Notes: generated from the letters alone by a model not told the origin. Counted from the stretch's first letter, positions 24,319-33,965 are shown. The stretch is 41,321 nt of DNA from CAG-1031 sp964556785 (GCA_964556785.1 CAZKXM010000007.1:1-41321), one strand, 5' to 3'. Numbers and translations are program-made.

Positions 24319-25650
24319 ATGAAAGACTTAAAAGAAGCTGCTCTGCACTATCACAGATATCCCCATCCCGGTAAGATAGAGGTTTTACCCTCCAAACCAT
24401 ACTCTACACCTGAAGATCTCTCGCTGGCTTACTCGCCTGGCGTTGCATATCCCTGTCTGGAGATCAAGGATGATCCGGTGAAGGCGTTTGACTACACCAA
24501 CCGCGGCAACCTTGTGGCTGTTATTTCCAACGGAACGGCAGTGCTCGGTCTGGGCAACATCGGCGCCGAGGCGTCGAAGCCCGTGATGGAAGGAAAGTCG
24601 TTTCTGTTCAAGATTTTCGCCGGCATCGATGCCTATGATATTGAGATCGACCAGACCGATGTCGACAAGTTTGTCGATGCAGTTGCGTGGATGGCGCCGA
24701 CCTTCGGCGGCATTAACCTTGAGGATATAAAGGCTCCTGAATGTTTCGAGATAGAGGAGAAGCTGCGTCAGCGGTGCAACATCCCGGTTATGCACGACGA
24801 TCAGCACGGAACCGCCATTATCTCGGCTGCGGGCCTGCTGAACGCGCTGGAGATTCAGGACAAGAAGATTGACGAGATCAAGCTTGTGGTCAACGGCGCG
24901 GGAGCCGCTGCGATGGCTTGCACCAAGCTTTATCTGGAGTTAGGCGTGCGGAAGGAGAATGTCGTGATGTGCGACAGCAAGGGTGTGATCAGCAAAGCGC
25001 GCACCAACCTTAACAAGTATAAGGAATTCTTTGCCACCGACCGTACTAACATCACCACACTTGCCGACGCAATGAAAGGTGCTGATGTTTTCCTGGGGCT
25101 CTCCGTGGCCAATGTCATCACCCCCGAAATGCTTCTGTCAATGGCTCCGCGCCCCATTGTGTTCGCTCTGGCGAACCCTGATCCGGAGATTGCATACGAT
25201 GTGGCCATCGCAACGCGTAAAGACCTGATTTTTGCCACCGGCCGTTCCGATTTCCCCAATCAGATCAACAACGTGCTCGGTTTCCCATATATTTTCAGAG
25301 GCGCGCTCGACTGCCGTGCCACAGCGATCAACGAGGAGATGAAGATTGCGGCTGCACGTGCCATCGCTGAGCTTGCCCATCTGCCTGTACCCGAGGAGCT
25401 GGCGAAAACCTACGGTGAGTCGCTGAAGTTTGGCCGCGATTACATTCTCCCGAAGCCGTTCGATCACAGGCTGCTCACCCATGTGGCCCCCGCGATCGTC
25501 AAGGCGGCTCAGGATTCAGGAGTGGCACGCCGTCACATCGACGATCTCGAAGCATACAGCCGGGAGCTCGAAAAGATTATCTGCACTAACGATGCGATCA
25601 TGAAATATCTTGCCCATGCTCAGGCAACCTGCGAGTATCAGGCCGACTGA
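24319..25650 (+). CDS. Malic enzyme (decarboxylating malate dehydrogenase), short form
   Basis: 443 residues. It converts malate to pyruvate and CO2, reducing NAD(P). The catalytic tyrosine lies in LAYSPGVAYPC (Tyr38), the lysine in MEGKSFLFK (Lys93), metal ligands in GGINLEDI (Glu135, Asp136) and HDDQHGTA (Asp160, Asp161), and the dinucleotide loop is VVNGAGAAAMA. Many Bacteroidales and proteobacterial enzymes of this subfamily carry a C-terminal phosphotransacetylase-like domain and reach about 760 residues; this one ends after the catalytic part. The start is 20 bases after the sirtuin gene and the next gene starts 30 bases on, so it may be part of a longer redox operon. Confidence 0.93.
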   Translation: MKDLKEAALHYHRYPHPGKIEVLPSKPYSTPEDLSLAYSPGVAYPCLEIKDDPVKAFDYTNRGNLVAVISNGTAVLGLGNIGAEASKPVMEGKSFLFKIFAGIDAYDIEIDQTDVDKFVDAVAWMAPTFGGINLEDIKAPECFEIEEKLRQRCNIPVMHDDQHGTAIISAAGLLNALEIQDKKIDEIKLVVNGAGAAAMACTKLYLELGVRKENVVMCDSKGVISKARTNLNKYKEFFATDRTNITTLADAMKGADVFLGLSVANVITPEMLLSMAPRPIVFALANPDPEIAYDVAIATRKDLIFATGRSDFPNQINNVLGFPYIFRGALDCRATAINEEMKIAAARAIAELAHLPVPEELAKTYGESLKFGRDYILPKPFDHRLLTHVAPAIVKAAQDSGVARRHIDDLEAYSRELEKIICTNDAIMKYLAHAQATCEYQAD

Positions 25651-25680
25651 TTCACTTACATTTCCTGATCTCAGTTGCTG

Positions 25681-27375
25681 ATGGATTACATTGTCGAACT
25701 TCTGCGGGCCAATCCGATAATCCCGATTTTCCTGACTCTCGGAATCGGTTTTTGGGTTGGCCGCCTCAAGTATAAATCATTCTCATTGGGTGTTGTCGCC
25801 TCCACGCTTCTTGTGGGGGTGATAATCGGCCAGCTCAACATCTCAATTCCTCCGCTGGTGAAGACAATTTTCTTCACTCTGTTCCTGTTTTCGATAGGCT
25901 ACAGCGTAGGACCGCAGTTTTTCCGCGCGCTCCGCGGTCACGGGCTGAAGCAGATCTGTTTCGGGGTTCTTGAAGCTTTGATCTGCGCAGCCACGGTGAT
26001 CTGTGCGGCAAAGATAATGGGTTATGACACCGGTGAGGCTCTCGGACTGTTTGCAGGCGCCGAAACGGCATCGGCATCGTTGGGTGTTATCAGCGAAACC
26101 GTGAAGGGTCTTGACATCGCGGCCTCGCAGAAGGATGCGATCACCACGATGATGCCTGTGTGTTATGCGGTGACCTATATCTTCGGCACGATCGGATCGG
26201 CATGGATACTTTCGAATGTCGGGCCTATGCTGTTGGGAGGGCTTAAGAAAGTCAAGGCCGAATGTGAGGAGATCGAGGCTCAGCAGGGCATCACGGCGCA
26301 GCCTGCTCCCGGCATGGAAACCGCTAATCCCGCCGTCAGGGTGAGGGCTTTTGTGGCCGAGTGCGATTTCTTCGACAAGCCGCGCACAATCAGCGAGGTG
26401 GAGGAGTATTATAAACTTCGCAAGCTTCGCCTGTTCATTCTCAGGATCCGTGTAAATGGAAAGATCGAGGAGCGCGGTTCGCGCCGTCGAATCCGCAGGG
26501 GCGACGAGCTGGTGCTGAGCGGACGGTCGGAAACGATCATCGAGGCTGGCAACAAGCTGGGAAAGGAAGTTCACGATGAGGAGCTTCTCGATTTCCACAC
26601 CGAGACACTCCCTGTTACAATCGCCAATAAAGATGTGGCCGACCACAGCATCGGCGACCTGCGTAAAAAGGAATTCATGCACGGGGTGATCATCAGGTCG
26701 CTCTCACGCAACAACATGCAGCTCCCGGTTGCATCGTCAACCGTTCTCCACACCGGCGATGTGCTGGAGCTTATAGGCCTCTCATATGATGTGAACAGCG
26801 CGGCGGCCGAGATCGGATTTTCAGAGCATGTGTCAAACGCTACCGACATGGTGCTCGTTGGCCTCGGCATTGCCATCGGATGTTTTATCGGAGTGTTCTC
26901 ATGGAAAATCGGAGGTATTCCCGTTTCGCTGAGCACATCGGGGGGCGCCTTGTTCGCCGGACTCTTTCTCGGCTGGTTTCGCAACAAGCGGCCAACGTTC
27001 GGCTACATTCCGAGTCCGGTCATCTGGTTTCTTGACAATATCGGGCTTAACATGTTTATCGCTGTGGTCGGTCTTTCGGCGGGTCCGTCGTTTCTCACCG
27101 GCCTTAAGAGCGTGGGTGTGATGCTGTTCGTCGTTGGTGTGCTCTGCACTCTAATTCCCCTGATTGTCTGCATTCTGTTAGGCAACAAAGTGTTTAAGTT
27201 TTCAGGACCTGAAACTTTAGGATGTGTGGCGGGTGCACGTTGCGGAGTGGCATCGATAGGTGCGATTCAGGACACTCTGGAGAGCACAGTTCCGGCTGTC
27301 GGTTACACGGTTACCTACGCCGTGGCAAACTTCGTGCTGGTGTTCTGTTCCCTTTTCGTGCTCTTTATAGTATAA
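25681..27375 (+). CDS. AspT/YidE-type (AAEx family) transporter
   Basis: 564 residues, an inner-membrane exchanger of the aspartate:alanine antiporter family. It is built of two homologous membrane halves, about 1-180 and 395-564, each carrying a G..(A/V)GP.F motif (IGYSVGPQFF and VGLSAGPSFL). Two TrkA-C (RCK_C) regulatory domains sit between them, about 205-375. Known members exchange aspartate for alanine or export succinate. The malic enzyme gene 30 bases upstream suggests a C4-dicarboxylate or related acid as substrate; this is inference. I chose ATG 25681; a TTG two codons earlier is possible. Confidence 0.9.
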   Translation: MDYIVELLRANPIIPIFLTLGIGFWVGRLKYKSFSLGVVASTLLVGVIIGQLNISIPPLVKTIFFTLFLFSIGYSVGPQFFRALRGHGLKQICFGVLEALICAATVICAAKIMGYDTGEALGLFAGAETASASLGVISETVKGLDIAASQKDAITTMMPVCYAVTYIFGTIGSAWILSNVGPMLLGGLKKVKAECEEIEAQQGITAQPAPGMETANPAVRVRAFVAECDFFDKPRTISEVEEYYKLRKLRLFILRIRVNGKIEERGSRRRIRRGDELVLSGRSETIIEAGNKLGKEVHDEELLDFHTETLPVTIANKDVADHSIGDLRKKEFMHGVIIRSLSRNNMQLPVASSTVLHTGDVLELIGLSYDVNSAAAEIGFSEHVSNATDMVLVGLGIAIGCFIGVFSWKIGGIPVSLSTSGGALFAGLFLGWFRNKRPTFGYIPSPVIWFLDNIGLNMFIAVVGLSAGPSFLTGLKSVGVMLFVVGVLCTLIPLIVCILLGNKVFKFSGPETLGCVAGARCGVASIGAIQDTLESTVPAVGYTVTYAVANFVLVFCSLFVLFIV

Positions 27376-27406
27376 CTTCCCGTCAAGGCTTTCTCCGACG
27401 CACCTG

Positions 27407-28270
27407 TCACCTTTTGCCGGCATTGAGAGGCGACAGTGTGCGTCGGTAGGCTTTAGGCGTTTGTCCGGTTGAGCGGGCAAAGTATTTGGAGAAAGTGGGT
27501 GCGTCAGGAAAATTGAGCATACCGGCAATATCCTTGATGCTCAGGTTAATGTCACTTAGCAATGATTTCGCCTCGGCTACAACTACAATCTCGATCCATT
27601 CTGACGGAGTGCTCCCCGACAATTCCCTGATCACCGTAGAAAAATATTTTTGACTGACGCCTGAATTTCCGGCATAGTAGCCCACATTGTGATGTTGGCG
27701 AAAGTTGCTGTAGAGCGACAGCATGAATTGTTGGAATATGTAGTCGCGCCGGGTGTGTGTGACAGGCTTCATCGAGACATTGGTGACAAGAATTTTCAGA
27801 ACCTCGCCCACAATCAGCCTTATCCGATAGTTAATTAGATCCTGCTCGATGTGTCGGCATAGCTCTATGGCGCTTTCGGTCTCACTGCGCTCACATTCGT
27901 CAAGATACTCACCGATCATTGCCTCGAGGCGATTGAAACTCACTTCGTCAATCCTGACATGAGGGGAGTTCTGGATTGCGCTCATATTGTCAAGATTGAT
28001 CCAGCGGTTGATCATCAGCGGAACATCCTTTATATGGATTGTTCCCATGATAAGCTCGCTCGGCTCTGTCACTTCAAGAAGCTCGATGTTGACAAAAGGC
28101 ATGCCGGCTAACATGCTTCCGGCCCCAACCTTGTAGCTGTCATTGAGGATCTTTATGGTGAAATTTCCTTTTTTGCACAACGCGAAAGCGCATCGGGCTG
28201 CCATATCCAGTTTGCCTCCGGCATGGGCCGAGGTGAGAATATGGTGCTCGATCGATAGTAAGGCTGACAT
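27407..28270 (-). CDS. AraC-family transcriptional regulator
   Basis: 287 residues. The N-terminal part is a cupin-like sensing domain (CKKGNFTIKILNDSYKVGAGSM). The last hundred residues contain the paired helix-turn-helix motifs of AraC proteins: NSGVSQKYFSTVIRELSG and LSIKDIAGMLNFPDAPTFSK followed by YFARSTGQTPKAYRRTLS. It diverges from the efflux operon across a 170-base intergenic region and is therefore its likely regulator. The effector is unknown. No clear terminator separates its end from the convergent transporter gene. Confidence 0.93.
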   Translation of the reverse strand: MSALLSIEHHILTSAHAGGKLDMAARCAFALCKKGNFTIKILNDSYKVGAGSMLAGMPFVNIELLEVTEPSELIMGTIHIKDVPLMINRWINLDNMSAIQNSPHVRIDEVSFNRLEAMIGEYLDECERSETESAIELCRHIEQDLINYRIRLIVGEVLKILVTNVSMKPVTHTRRDYIFQQFMLSLYSNFRQHHNVGYYAGNSGVSQKYFSTVIRELSGSTPSEWIEIVVVAEAKSLLSDINLSIKDIAGMLNFPDAPTFSKYFARSTGQTPKAYRRTLSPLNAGKR

Positions 28271-28376
28271 TGTTGAAAAAACTGTTGGGATTACAAAATA
28301 AACATATTTTGACTGATTTTACACGTTGTTGAAGCCGATTTCGAACCATTTGACAATTTTATCTTCCTCTCCGACA

Positions 28377-28407
28377 TTTACGAGGCAGAACAGAAGCAGT
28401 AATTTTG
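28377..28407 (+). promoter_or_regulatory. Promoter for the AraC-linked efflux operon
   Basis: TTTA at 28377-28380 (one mismatch to TTTG) and TAATTTTG at 28400-28407 (exact TAnnTTTG) are 19 bases apart. A three-codon reading frame, ATG AAT CAC TAA (28412-28423), lies at the predicted mRNA start before the true gene at 28441. Confidence 0.65.
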
Positions 28408-28440
28408 CGCCATGAATCACTAAACTGCAACAGGTAAGCT

Positions 28441-29481
28441 ATGAACTATCAATTGGCGAGTCAGATCTTTTTCCTGACCATTATCTCTGTTTTGATCTCC
28501 GCATGCGGACACGATTCTTCAGACTCCTCCAAAGGGCGCGAAGCCGTGAGGGTGAAGACAATGAAAGTGACAGGTACGGGTGTTGATGAAAACTACACTT
28601 ATTCAGGAACGGTGGAAGAGGAGAGCGGCACCGTTGTAAGTTTCTCGGCTGCCGGAACAATCCGGACACTTAATGTTTCTGAGGGACAGCGTGTATCGAA
28701 GGGTCAGCTTATCGGCACTCTTGACGACGGTTCACTCCGTAATGCCTACGAGATTGCCAAGGCAACTCTTGATCAGGCGCGCGACGCCTATAACCGAATG
28801 AAAATCCTTCACGATTCCAATTCGCTTCCCGACATTAAATGGGTCGATGTCCAGAGCAAGTTGAGTCAGGCCCAGAGCGCGGCCGAGATTGCTCGCATAG
28901 CTCTCGACGATGCCCGGCTTCTGTCTCCCGTTTCAGGAGTGGTGTCTGAAAAGATGGCATCGGTTGGTCAGACGGTTGCTCCCGGTGTACCGGTAGTGAA
29001 GATTGTCGACATTCATTCTGTAAAGATCGGGATTTCCATCCCTGAGAACGAGATTTCGCAGTTAGCGATTGGCACCGAGGCCACGATCACTACTAAAGCA
29101 TCGGCCGACAAGGTTTATCGCGGGCGGCTTGTTGAAAAAGGTGTAGCGGCCAACCCTCTGTCGCGTTCCTACACAGCGAAGTTCCAGGTCGACAACTCTG
29201 ACGGGCATCTTCTCCCGGGAATGATTTGCGAGGTTGCGATGCAGCAGAGTTCTCCGGCCGACGGTGTGGTGCTCCCTCTTTCGGCAGTGCTTCTTTCGGC
29301 TGACAACACCAACTTTGTCTGGCTCGACTCGGCAGGCGTTGCCGTAAAGCGCGAGGTTGGAGTAGGGGCAATGCTTCCTGACGGTGTGATGATTACCTCG
29401 GGAATACAGAACGGCGACAAGGTGATAGTGGCCGGAACGGAAAAGGTGTCGCGCGGCACAAAGGTTAAATCCATAAACTGA
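28441..29481 (+). CDS. RND efflux periplasmic adaptor lipoprotein (HlyD/AcrA family)
   Basis: 346 residues. It links the inner-membrane pump to the outer-membrane channel. The lipoprotein signal ends in ISAC with Cys22. A split lipoyl-like domain (SAAGTIRTLNVSEGQRVSKG and LLSPVSGVVSEKMASVGQ) flanks a short helical hairpin (about 88-145), followed by the beta-barrel and membrane-proximal parts (GLVEKG-type turn, then VSRGTKVKSIN at the end). It is short for the family, as is common for single-pump systems. It is the first gene of a three-gene operon with the pump 6 bases downstream. Confidence 0.94.
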   Translation: MNYQLASQIFFLTIISVLISACGHDSSDSSKGREAVRVKTMKVTGTGVDENYTYSGTVEEESGTVVSFSAAGTIRTLNVSEGQRVSKGQLIGTLDDGSLRNAYEIAKATLDQARDAYNRMKILHDSNSLPDIKWVDVQSKLSQAQSAAEIARIALDDARLLSPVSGVVSEKMASVGQTVAPGVPVVKIVDIHSVKIGISIPENEISQLAIGTEATITTKASADKVYRGRLVEKGVAANPLSRSYTAKFQVDNSDGHLLPGMICEVAMQQSSPADGVVLPLSAVLLSADNTNFVWLDSAGVAVKREVGVGAMLPDGVMITSGIQNGDKVIVAGTEKVSRGTKVKSIN

Positions 29482-29487
29482 TCTCCG

Positions 29488-32400
29488 ATGGATTCGTCGA
29501 ACAATAAACCGCAGGGAGGATTGCTATCGAAGCTCCCTCCCGTGAAAAACTCTCCTCTTGTTGAGTGGGGAGTCAAATATGCCAATGTCGTTGTATTGAT
29601 GGTCTGCGTGCTGGTGATCTTCGGTGTCTACGCGCTCCAGACCATGAACAAGAACGAGTTTCCAAACTTCACCATACGTGAGGGTGTGGTTGTGGCTGTG
29701 TATCCCGGAGCGACGTCGCTCGAGATGGAGGAGCAGGTGTTGAAGCCTCTCGAAAACTATGTGTTCAGTTTCAAGGAGGTGAACAAGGTTAAAACCACTT
29801 CCAACGCTACTGACGGCATGGTGATGATCTATGTCGAGCTTGACGACAAGATCACTGATACCGACTCGTTCTGGAACACCTTCAACCGCGAGATGAGCAC
29901 GGTGAAATCGCAGCTTCCGCCAGGTGTGCTGGCTGTTGAGGTGATCTCTAATTTCGGCGACACTTCAGCTCTGCTGATCACCATGGAGAGCGAAGACAAA
30001 ACCTATCGCGAATTAGGCGATTACATGGACGCGCTGCAAGACCGGCTCCGCACGATCGAGAGTGTCGGCACCATGAATGTCTTCGGAAAGCAGAACGAAC
30101 AGATATCGGTCTACATCAATCCCGAACGTCTCTCTCATTACGGAATATCAGAAAAGACACTTGCCGCCACCCTGTTTGCAAAAGGGTTCCAGACCACGGG
30201 CGGGCAAGTACGGACACCGGTCTACACATCGCCCATCTATGTTGAAAATCCGATGAACTCGGTGGCCGACATTGCCGATCAGATCGTGCTTTCAACTCCC
30301 CAAGGCGATGTTGTGCGCCTGAAGGATATAGCTGAGGTTAAGCGGGAGTATCCCGAACCCACATCGTTTATCACCAACAACGGCCGTAAGTGCATTCTCC
30401 TCTCGCTTGAGATGAAGTCGGGCAACAACATCGTCGAGATGGGCCGTAAGGTTGAACAGCAGTTGAACGAATTTGAAGCCGATCTCCCGGACGACGTCAC
30501 AATCTTCCGGATCACAAACCAGCCTGAGGTGGTCAACAACAGCGTGAAGGATTTTCTGCGCGAGCTGCTGATCGCTGTCATTGCCGTGATTGTGGTGATC
30601 GTGCTTCTGCTGCCCATCAGAGTTGCCCTGATCGCTGCCGCCACTATCCCTATAACGATCTTCATCTCGTTAGGTCTGTTCTATGTGTTCGGAATCGAGC
30701 TCAACACGGTGACCTTCGCATGTCTGATCGTGTCGCTGGGTATGATTGTCGATAACTCGGTTGTGATCATCGACGACTATGTCGAGCTCATAGGTGAGGG
30801 AATGGACCGCAAGGCCGCTACCATCCGCTCAGCTTCAGAGTTCCTGAAATCGATTTTCTCGGCCACCCTTGCCATCTCGATCACCTTCTTCCCCTTCCTG
30901 ATCACGATGACCGGTATGTTCCGCGACTTCCTTACCGACTTCCCGTGGGCCATTACGATTATCCTGATGGGCTCGCTCCTGATTGCCGAAATGCTTGTGC
31001 CCTGGCTGCAATATCGATACATTAAGCCGGCAAAGGTGGCCAAGTATGAGGAAAACGGTGACGGATCGCAGTCAGCGGGAACTCAGAAGCATTTCTCACT
31101 TCTGAGGGTGCTTCAGGTTGCCTACAATAAATTGCTTGCTGTCTGCTTCAATCATCCGTGGGTTGTTCTCTCTGTAGCTGCTCTGTTTACCGTCGGCGGT
31201 GGTTGGCTCCTTATTAAGCGACCCATGGAGATGATGCCTATCGCTGAGCGTAATCAGTTTGCCGTAGAGATCTACCTCCCCACAGGCACACCGCTCGACA
31301 AAACCAATGAAGTTGCCGATTCGATGGCTGCTATCCTTGGAAAGGACAGCAGGGTTGTTTCGATCGCCAACTTCCACGGCTGTTCCTCACCCCGATTCCA
31401 GACAACCTACGCCCCGCAGGTTGGAGGTCCGAACTTCGCTCAGTTCATTGTCAACACTCAGAGCAATGAAGCGACAATTGAGGTGCTGAATGAATACACG
31501 GCCAAATATCGCGACTATTTCCCCGAGGCGAAGATCAGGTTCAAGCAGCTGTCATATTCCAATGCCGCTTATCCTGTTGAGGTGAGAATCAAGGGTAAGG
31601 ACTATTCAAAGCTCCATGCTGTCTCTGATTCGGTGCTTGCGATAATGCGCGCTATTCCCGACCTCAACCTTGAGACCAGCAGTCTCAACGCGCCTCTTGT
31701 GGCCGCTCAGGTGTCGCCCGACTTCACCACTCTTTCCCGCCTCGGCATGAGCGACATTTCGCTCGAGACAAATCTTGCCTTGAGATACACAAACACCGGA
31801 ATCCCCGTGGCCACGCTTTGGGACGGCACCTATGCCACACCCGTTGTGTTCCGCACTCCTACGTCAGATCATTCTGACGTTGCCGAACTGCGAAACGAAA
31901 CACTCCCTGTTATGGGAATTGCATCGGCTCCGCTGAGGCAGGTTGCCGAAGTCATTCCTACGTGGAACTACGGTCAGTTGTCGCACCGCAACGGAATTCC
32001 GTGTGTTACAATCACGTCAGAAGTGGAGCGCGGAGCTTTCCCGCTGGTTGTCACCGGTCAGCTTCAGAAGCAGATCGATAAACTGACGCTCCCCGAGGGT
32101 GTGGAGATTGAGTATGGGGGTGACTATAGTCAGGCTTTTGAGATGTGGCCTCCTATCCTGACAGCCCTCGCGATGTCGGTTGTTATCATCTTCTTTATTT
32201 TGCTGTCGCATTACAAAGACGTGACCACCGCCGCGCTGCTCCTGTTCTGCATTGTTCTGTGTGTGCCCGGAGCCGGCTTCGGTCTTGCAATCCAAGGCGA
32301 GGTTCTGTCGCTCACCTGTACTCTCGGATTCATATCACTGATGGGTATTCTGGTGCGAAACGTGATTATCATGATCGACTATTCAGAGGAGCTTCAGCGT

Positions 32401-32652
32401 TCTGAGGGGTTGAATGTCAGGGACGCGATATTTCAAAGTGCCGAGCGCCGTATGCGCCCCATCTTCCTGACGTCGGCAGCGGCATCGATGGGTGTGCTTC
32501 CGATGGTGCTGACTGGCACACCGCTCTGGCGCCCGATGGGCACCGTCATTTTCTGGGGCACGCTGATCACCTTCTTCTTCATCGTTACCGTGATCCCGGT
32601 TCTCTACTGGAAAGTTATGGCGAAAAAATCTAACTCCACCGTTTCAAAATGA
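29488..32652 (+). CDS. RND efflux pump permease, complete
   Basis: 1054 residues, full length. It is a proton-driven inner-membrane exporter with twelve predicted transmembrane helices and two large periplasmic loops. The first helix (VVVLMVCVLVIFGVYAL) is followed by the YPGATSLEMEEQVLKPLE motif. Helix four carries the charged proton-relay segment SLGMIVDNSVVIIDD, and the second bundle holds GFISLMGILVRNVIIMIDY. The sequence differs strongly from the HAE1 pump at the left end of the window; GILVRN replaces GLLAKN, so it belongs to a more divergent RND branch. Its stop overlaps the outer-membrane factor start as ATGA. The substrate is unknown; the divergent AraC regulator suggests inducible expression. 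Confidence 0.95.
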   Translation: MDSSNNKPQGGLLSKLPPVKNSPLVEWGVKYANVVVLMVCVLVIFGVYALQTMNKNEFPNFTIREGVVVAVYPGATSLEMEEQVLKPLENYVFSFKEVNKVKTTSNATDGMVMIYVELDDKITDTDSFWNTFNREMSTVKSQLPPGVLAVEVISNFGDTSALLITMESEDKTYRELGDYMDALQDRLRTIESVGTMNVFGKQNEQISVYINPERLSHYGISEKTLAATLFAKGFQTTGGQVRTPVYTSPIYVENPMNSVADIADQIVLSTPQGDVVRLKDIAEVKREYPEPTSFITNNGRKCILLSLEMKSGNNIVEMGRKVEQQLNEFEADLPDDVTIFRITNQPEVVNNSVKDFLRELLIAVIAVIVVIVLLLPIRVALIAAATIPITIFISLGLFYVFGIELNTVTFACLIVSLGMIVDNSVVIIDDYVELIGEGMDRKAATIRSASEFLKSIFSATLAISITFFPFLITMTGMFRDFLTDFPWAITIILMGSLLIAEMLVPWLQYRYIKPAKVAKYEENGDGSQSAGTQKHFSLLRVLQVAYNKLLAVCFNHPWVVLSVAALFTVGGGWLLIKRPMEMMPIAERNQFAVEIYLPTGTPLDKTNEVADSMAAILGKDSRVVSIANFHGCSSPRFQTTYAPQVGGPNFAQFIVNTQSNEATIEVLNEYTAKYRDYFPEAKIRFKQLSYSNAAYPVEVRIKGKDYSKLHAVSDSVLAIMRAIPDLNLETSSLNAPLVAAQVSPDFTTLSRLGMSDISLETNLALRYTNTGIPVATLWDGTYATPVVFRTPTSDHSDVAELRNETLPVMGIASAPLRQVAEVIPTWNYGQLSHRNGIPCVTITSEVERGAFPLVVTGQLQKQIDKLTLPEGVEIEYGGDYSQAFEMWPPILTALAMSVVIIFFILLSHYKDVTTAALLLFCIVLCVPGAGFGLAIQGEVLSLTCTLGFISLMGILVRNVIIMIDYSEELQRSEGLNVRDAIFQSAERRMRPIFLTSAAASMGVLPMVLTGTPLWRPMGTVIFWGTLITFFFIVTVIPVLYWKVMAKKSNSTVSK

Positions 32653-33965
32653 ACAAGTCATTCTCACTGACCGCGGTCGGTATACTATTCTGCTCGCTTT
32701 TTGCAAGCGCTCAGCAGCTCACTCTTGATGAGTGTGTAAACCTCGCTCTTGAGAACAACGCGCGGATGCACACAGCCGAATATAACTTGCAGGCTTCACG
32801 CGAGACATCGCGCGGTGCATTCACAAAGTATTTTCCCTCGGTGAATGCTGCCGGGATTGCGTTTACCGCAAACCATGGCATGCTGCAACACAGTTTCAAT
32901 CTGCCCCTGTCGATGCTCGGCCTCGGGTTGCCCGATATGGACTATGATCTGAGCTTGCTCAAGAAAGGATCTGTGGCGGGAATCAACCTCGTGCAGCCGG
33001 TGTTTCTCGGCGGCAGGATTGTCAACGGCAACCGTCTGGCCCACGTCGGCGAGGAGGTGAGCCGGCTTCAGAAGCGGCAGGCTTCTGACGAAGTGAAAAA
33101 GGATGTGGAGCAGTATTACTGGCAACTCGTCACGCTCCATTCCAAACATAAGACCCTTGACAATGTAATCGCCATGCTCGACACTCTGACCAATCAGGTT
33201 CAGAGCTATGTCGATGCCGGAGTGACAACCCTCAACGACCTCCTGGAGGTTAAACTGAAAAGAAACGAGATGCTTGTGGCCCGCACTGAGCTCGACAACG
33301 GTATCTCAGTGGTCAGGATGCTGCTTTCGCAATATATCGGCATGGGAACGTCGGGGAGTGTCGATGTCGCCTCCGATATCAGTGTCGGAGTGATGCCCGA
33401 GTTCCCGCAGGATCTGTATCGCCTTCCCGAGGAGTGTCTTGACCAGACGGTGGGTGTAGGGCTGCTGACTCAGAATGTCAAAGCCAAGGAGCTTGAGCAT
33501 AAGATGGCTGTGGGCAGCAATCTCCCTATGGTGGCTGCCGGCGCGGGTTATAACTACGAGCATCTGTTGTCGCAGACCCATACGTTTGTCAATGCTTATG
33601 TCACCGTCAGCATTCCACTGACCGACTGGTGGGGCGGCTCGCACGACATAAAGAAGAAAAAGCTTGAGACTCAGATAGCGCAGATGCAATTGAAGGACAG
33701 TTCCGAGATGCTCATTATCGCGATGACCAATGCCTGGAACGATCTCACCACTTCTTACACCCAGATGGACATTGCGCGCGAGTCAATCGCTCAGGCCGAG
33801 GAGAATCTTCGCCTGAACAACAACTTCTATCTGGCCGGAACCACAACTATCACCGACCTGCTTGATGCTCAGACCCTTTTACGGCAATCACAGGACAAAT
33901 TCATTGAAGCCTACAGCCAGTTTCAGCTAAAGAAGCTTGCCTATCTTCAGGCAACGGGCCGCTGA
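32649..33965 (+). CDS. TolC-family outer-membrane channel of the second efflux system
   Basis: 438 residues. A cleavable signal peptide ends near FASA (residue 21); unlike the channel at the left end of the window it has no lipobox. The family opening QLTLDECVNLALENN and the late NLRLNNNFYLAGTTTITDLLDAQ with LQATGR at the end are typical of TolC-like channels. The start overlaps the pump stop as ATGA. With the adaptor and pump it makes a complete tripartite exporter. Confidence 0.94.
   Translation: MNKSFSLTAVGILFCSLFASAQQLTLDECVNLALENNARMHTAEYNLQASRETSRGAFTKYFPSVNAAGIAFTANHGMLQHSFNLPLSMLGLGLPDMDYDLSLLKKGSVAGINLVQPVFLGGRIVNGNRLAHVGEEVSRLQKRQASDEVKKDVEQYYWQLVTLHSKHKTLDNVIAMLDTLTNQVQSYVDAGVTTLNDLLEVKLKRNEMLVARTELDNGISVVRMLLSQYIGMGTSGSVDVASDISVGVMPEFPQDLYRLPEECLDQTVGVGLLTQNVKAKELEHKMAVGSNLPMVAAGAGYNYEHLLSQTHTFVNAYVTVSIPLTDWWGGSHDIKKKKLETQIAQMQLKDSSEMLIIAMTNAWNDLTTSYTQMDIARESIAQAEENLRLNNNFYLAGTTTITDLLDAQTLLRQSQDKFIEAYSQFQLKKLAYLQATGR

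Noticed and set aside
25843..26682. Minus-strand open frame opposite the AspT-type transporter gene
   Set aside because: Shadow of the transporter gene; the translation has no hydrophobic or domain pattern.
27376..27406. Terminator between the convergent transporter and AraC genes
   Set aside because: No stem with a T-run could be found in the 31-base gap.
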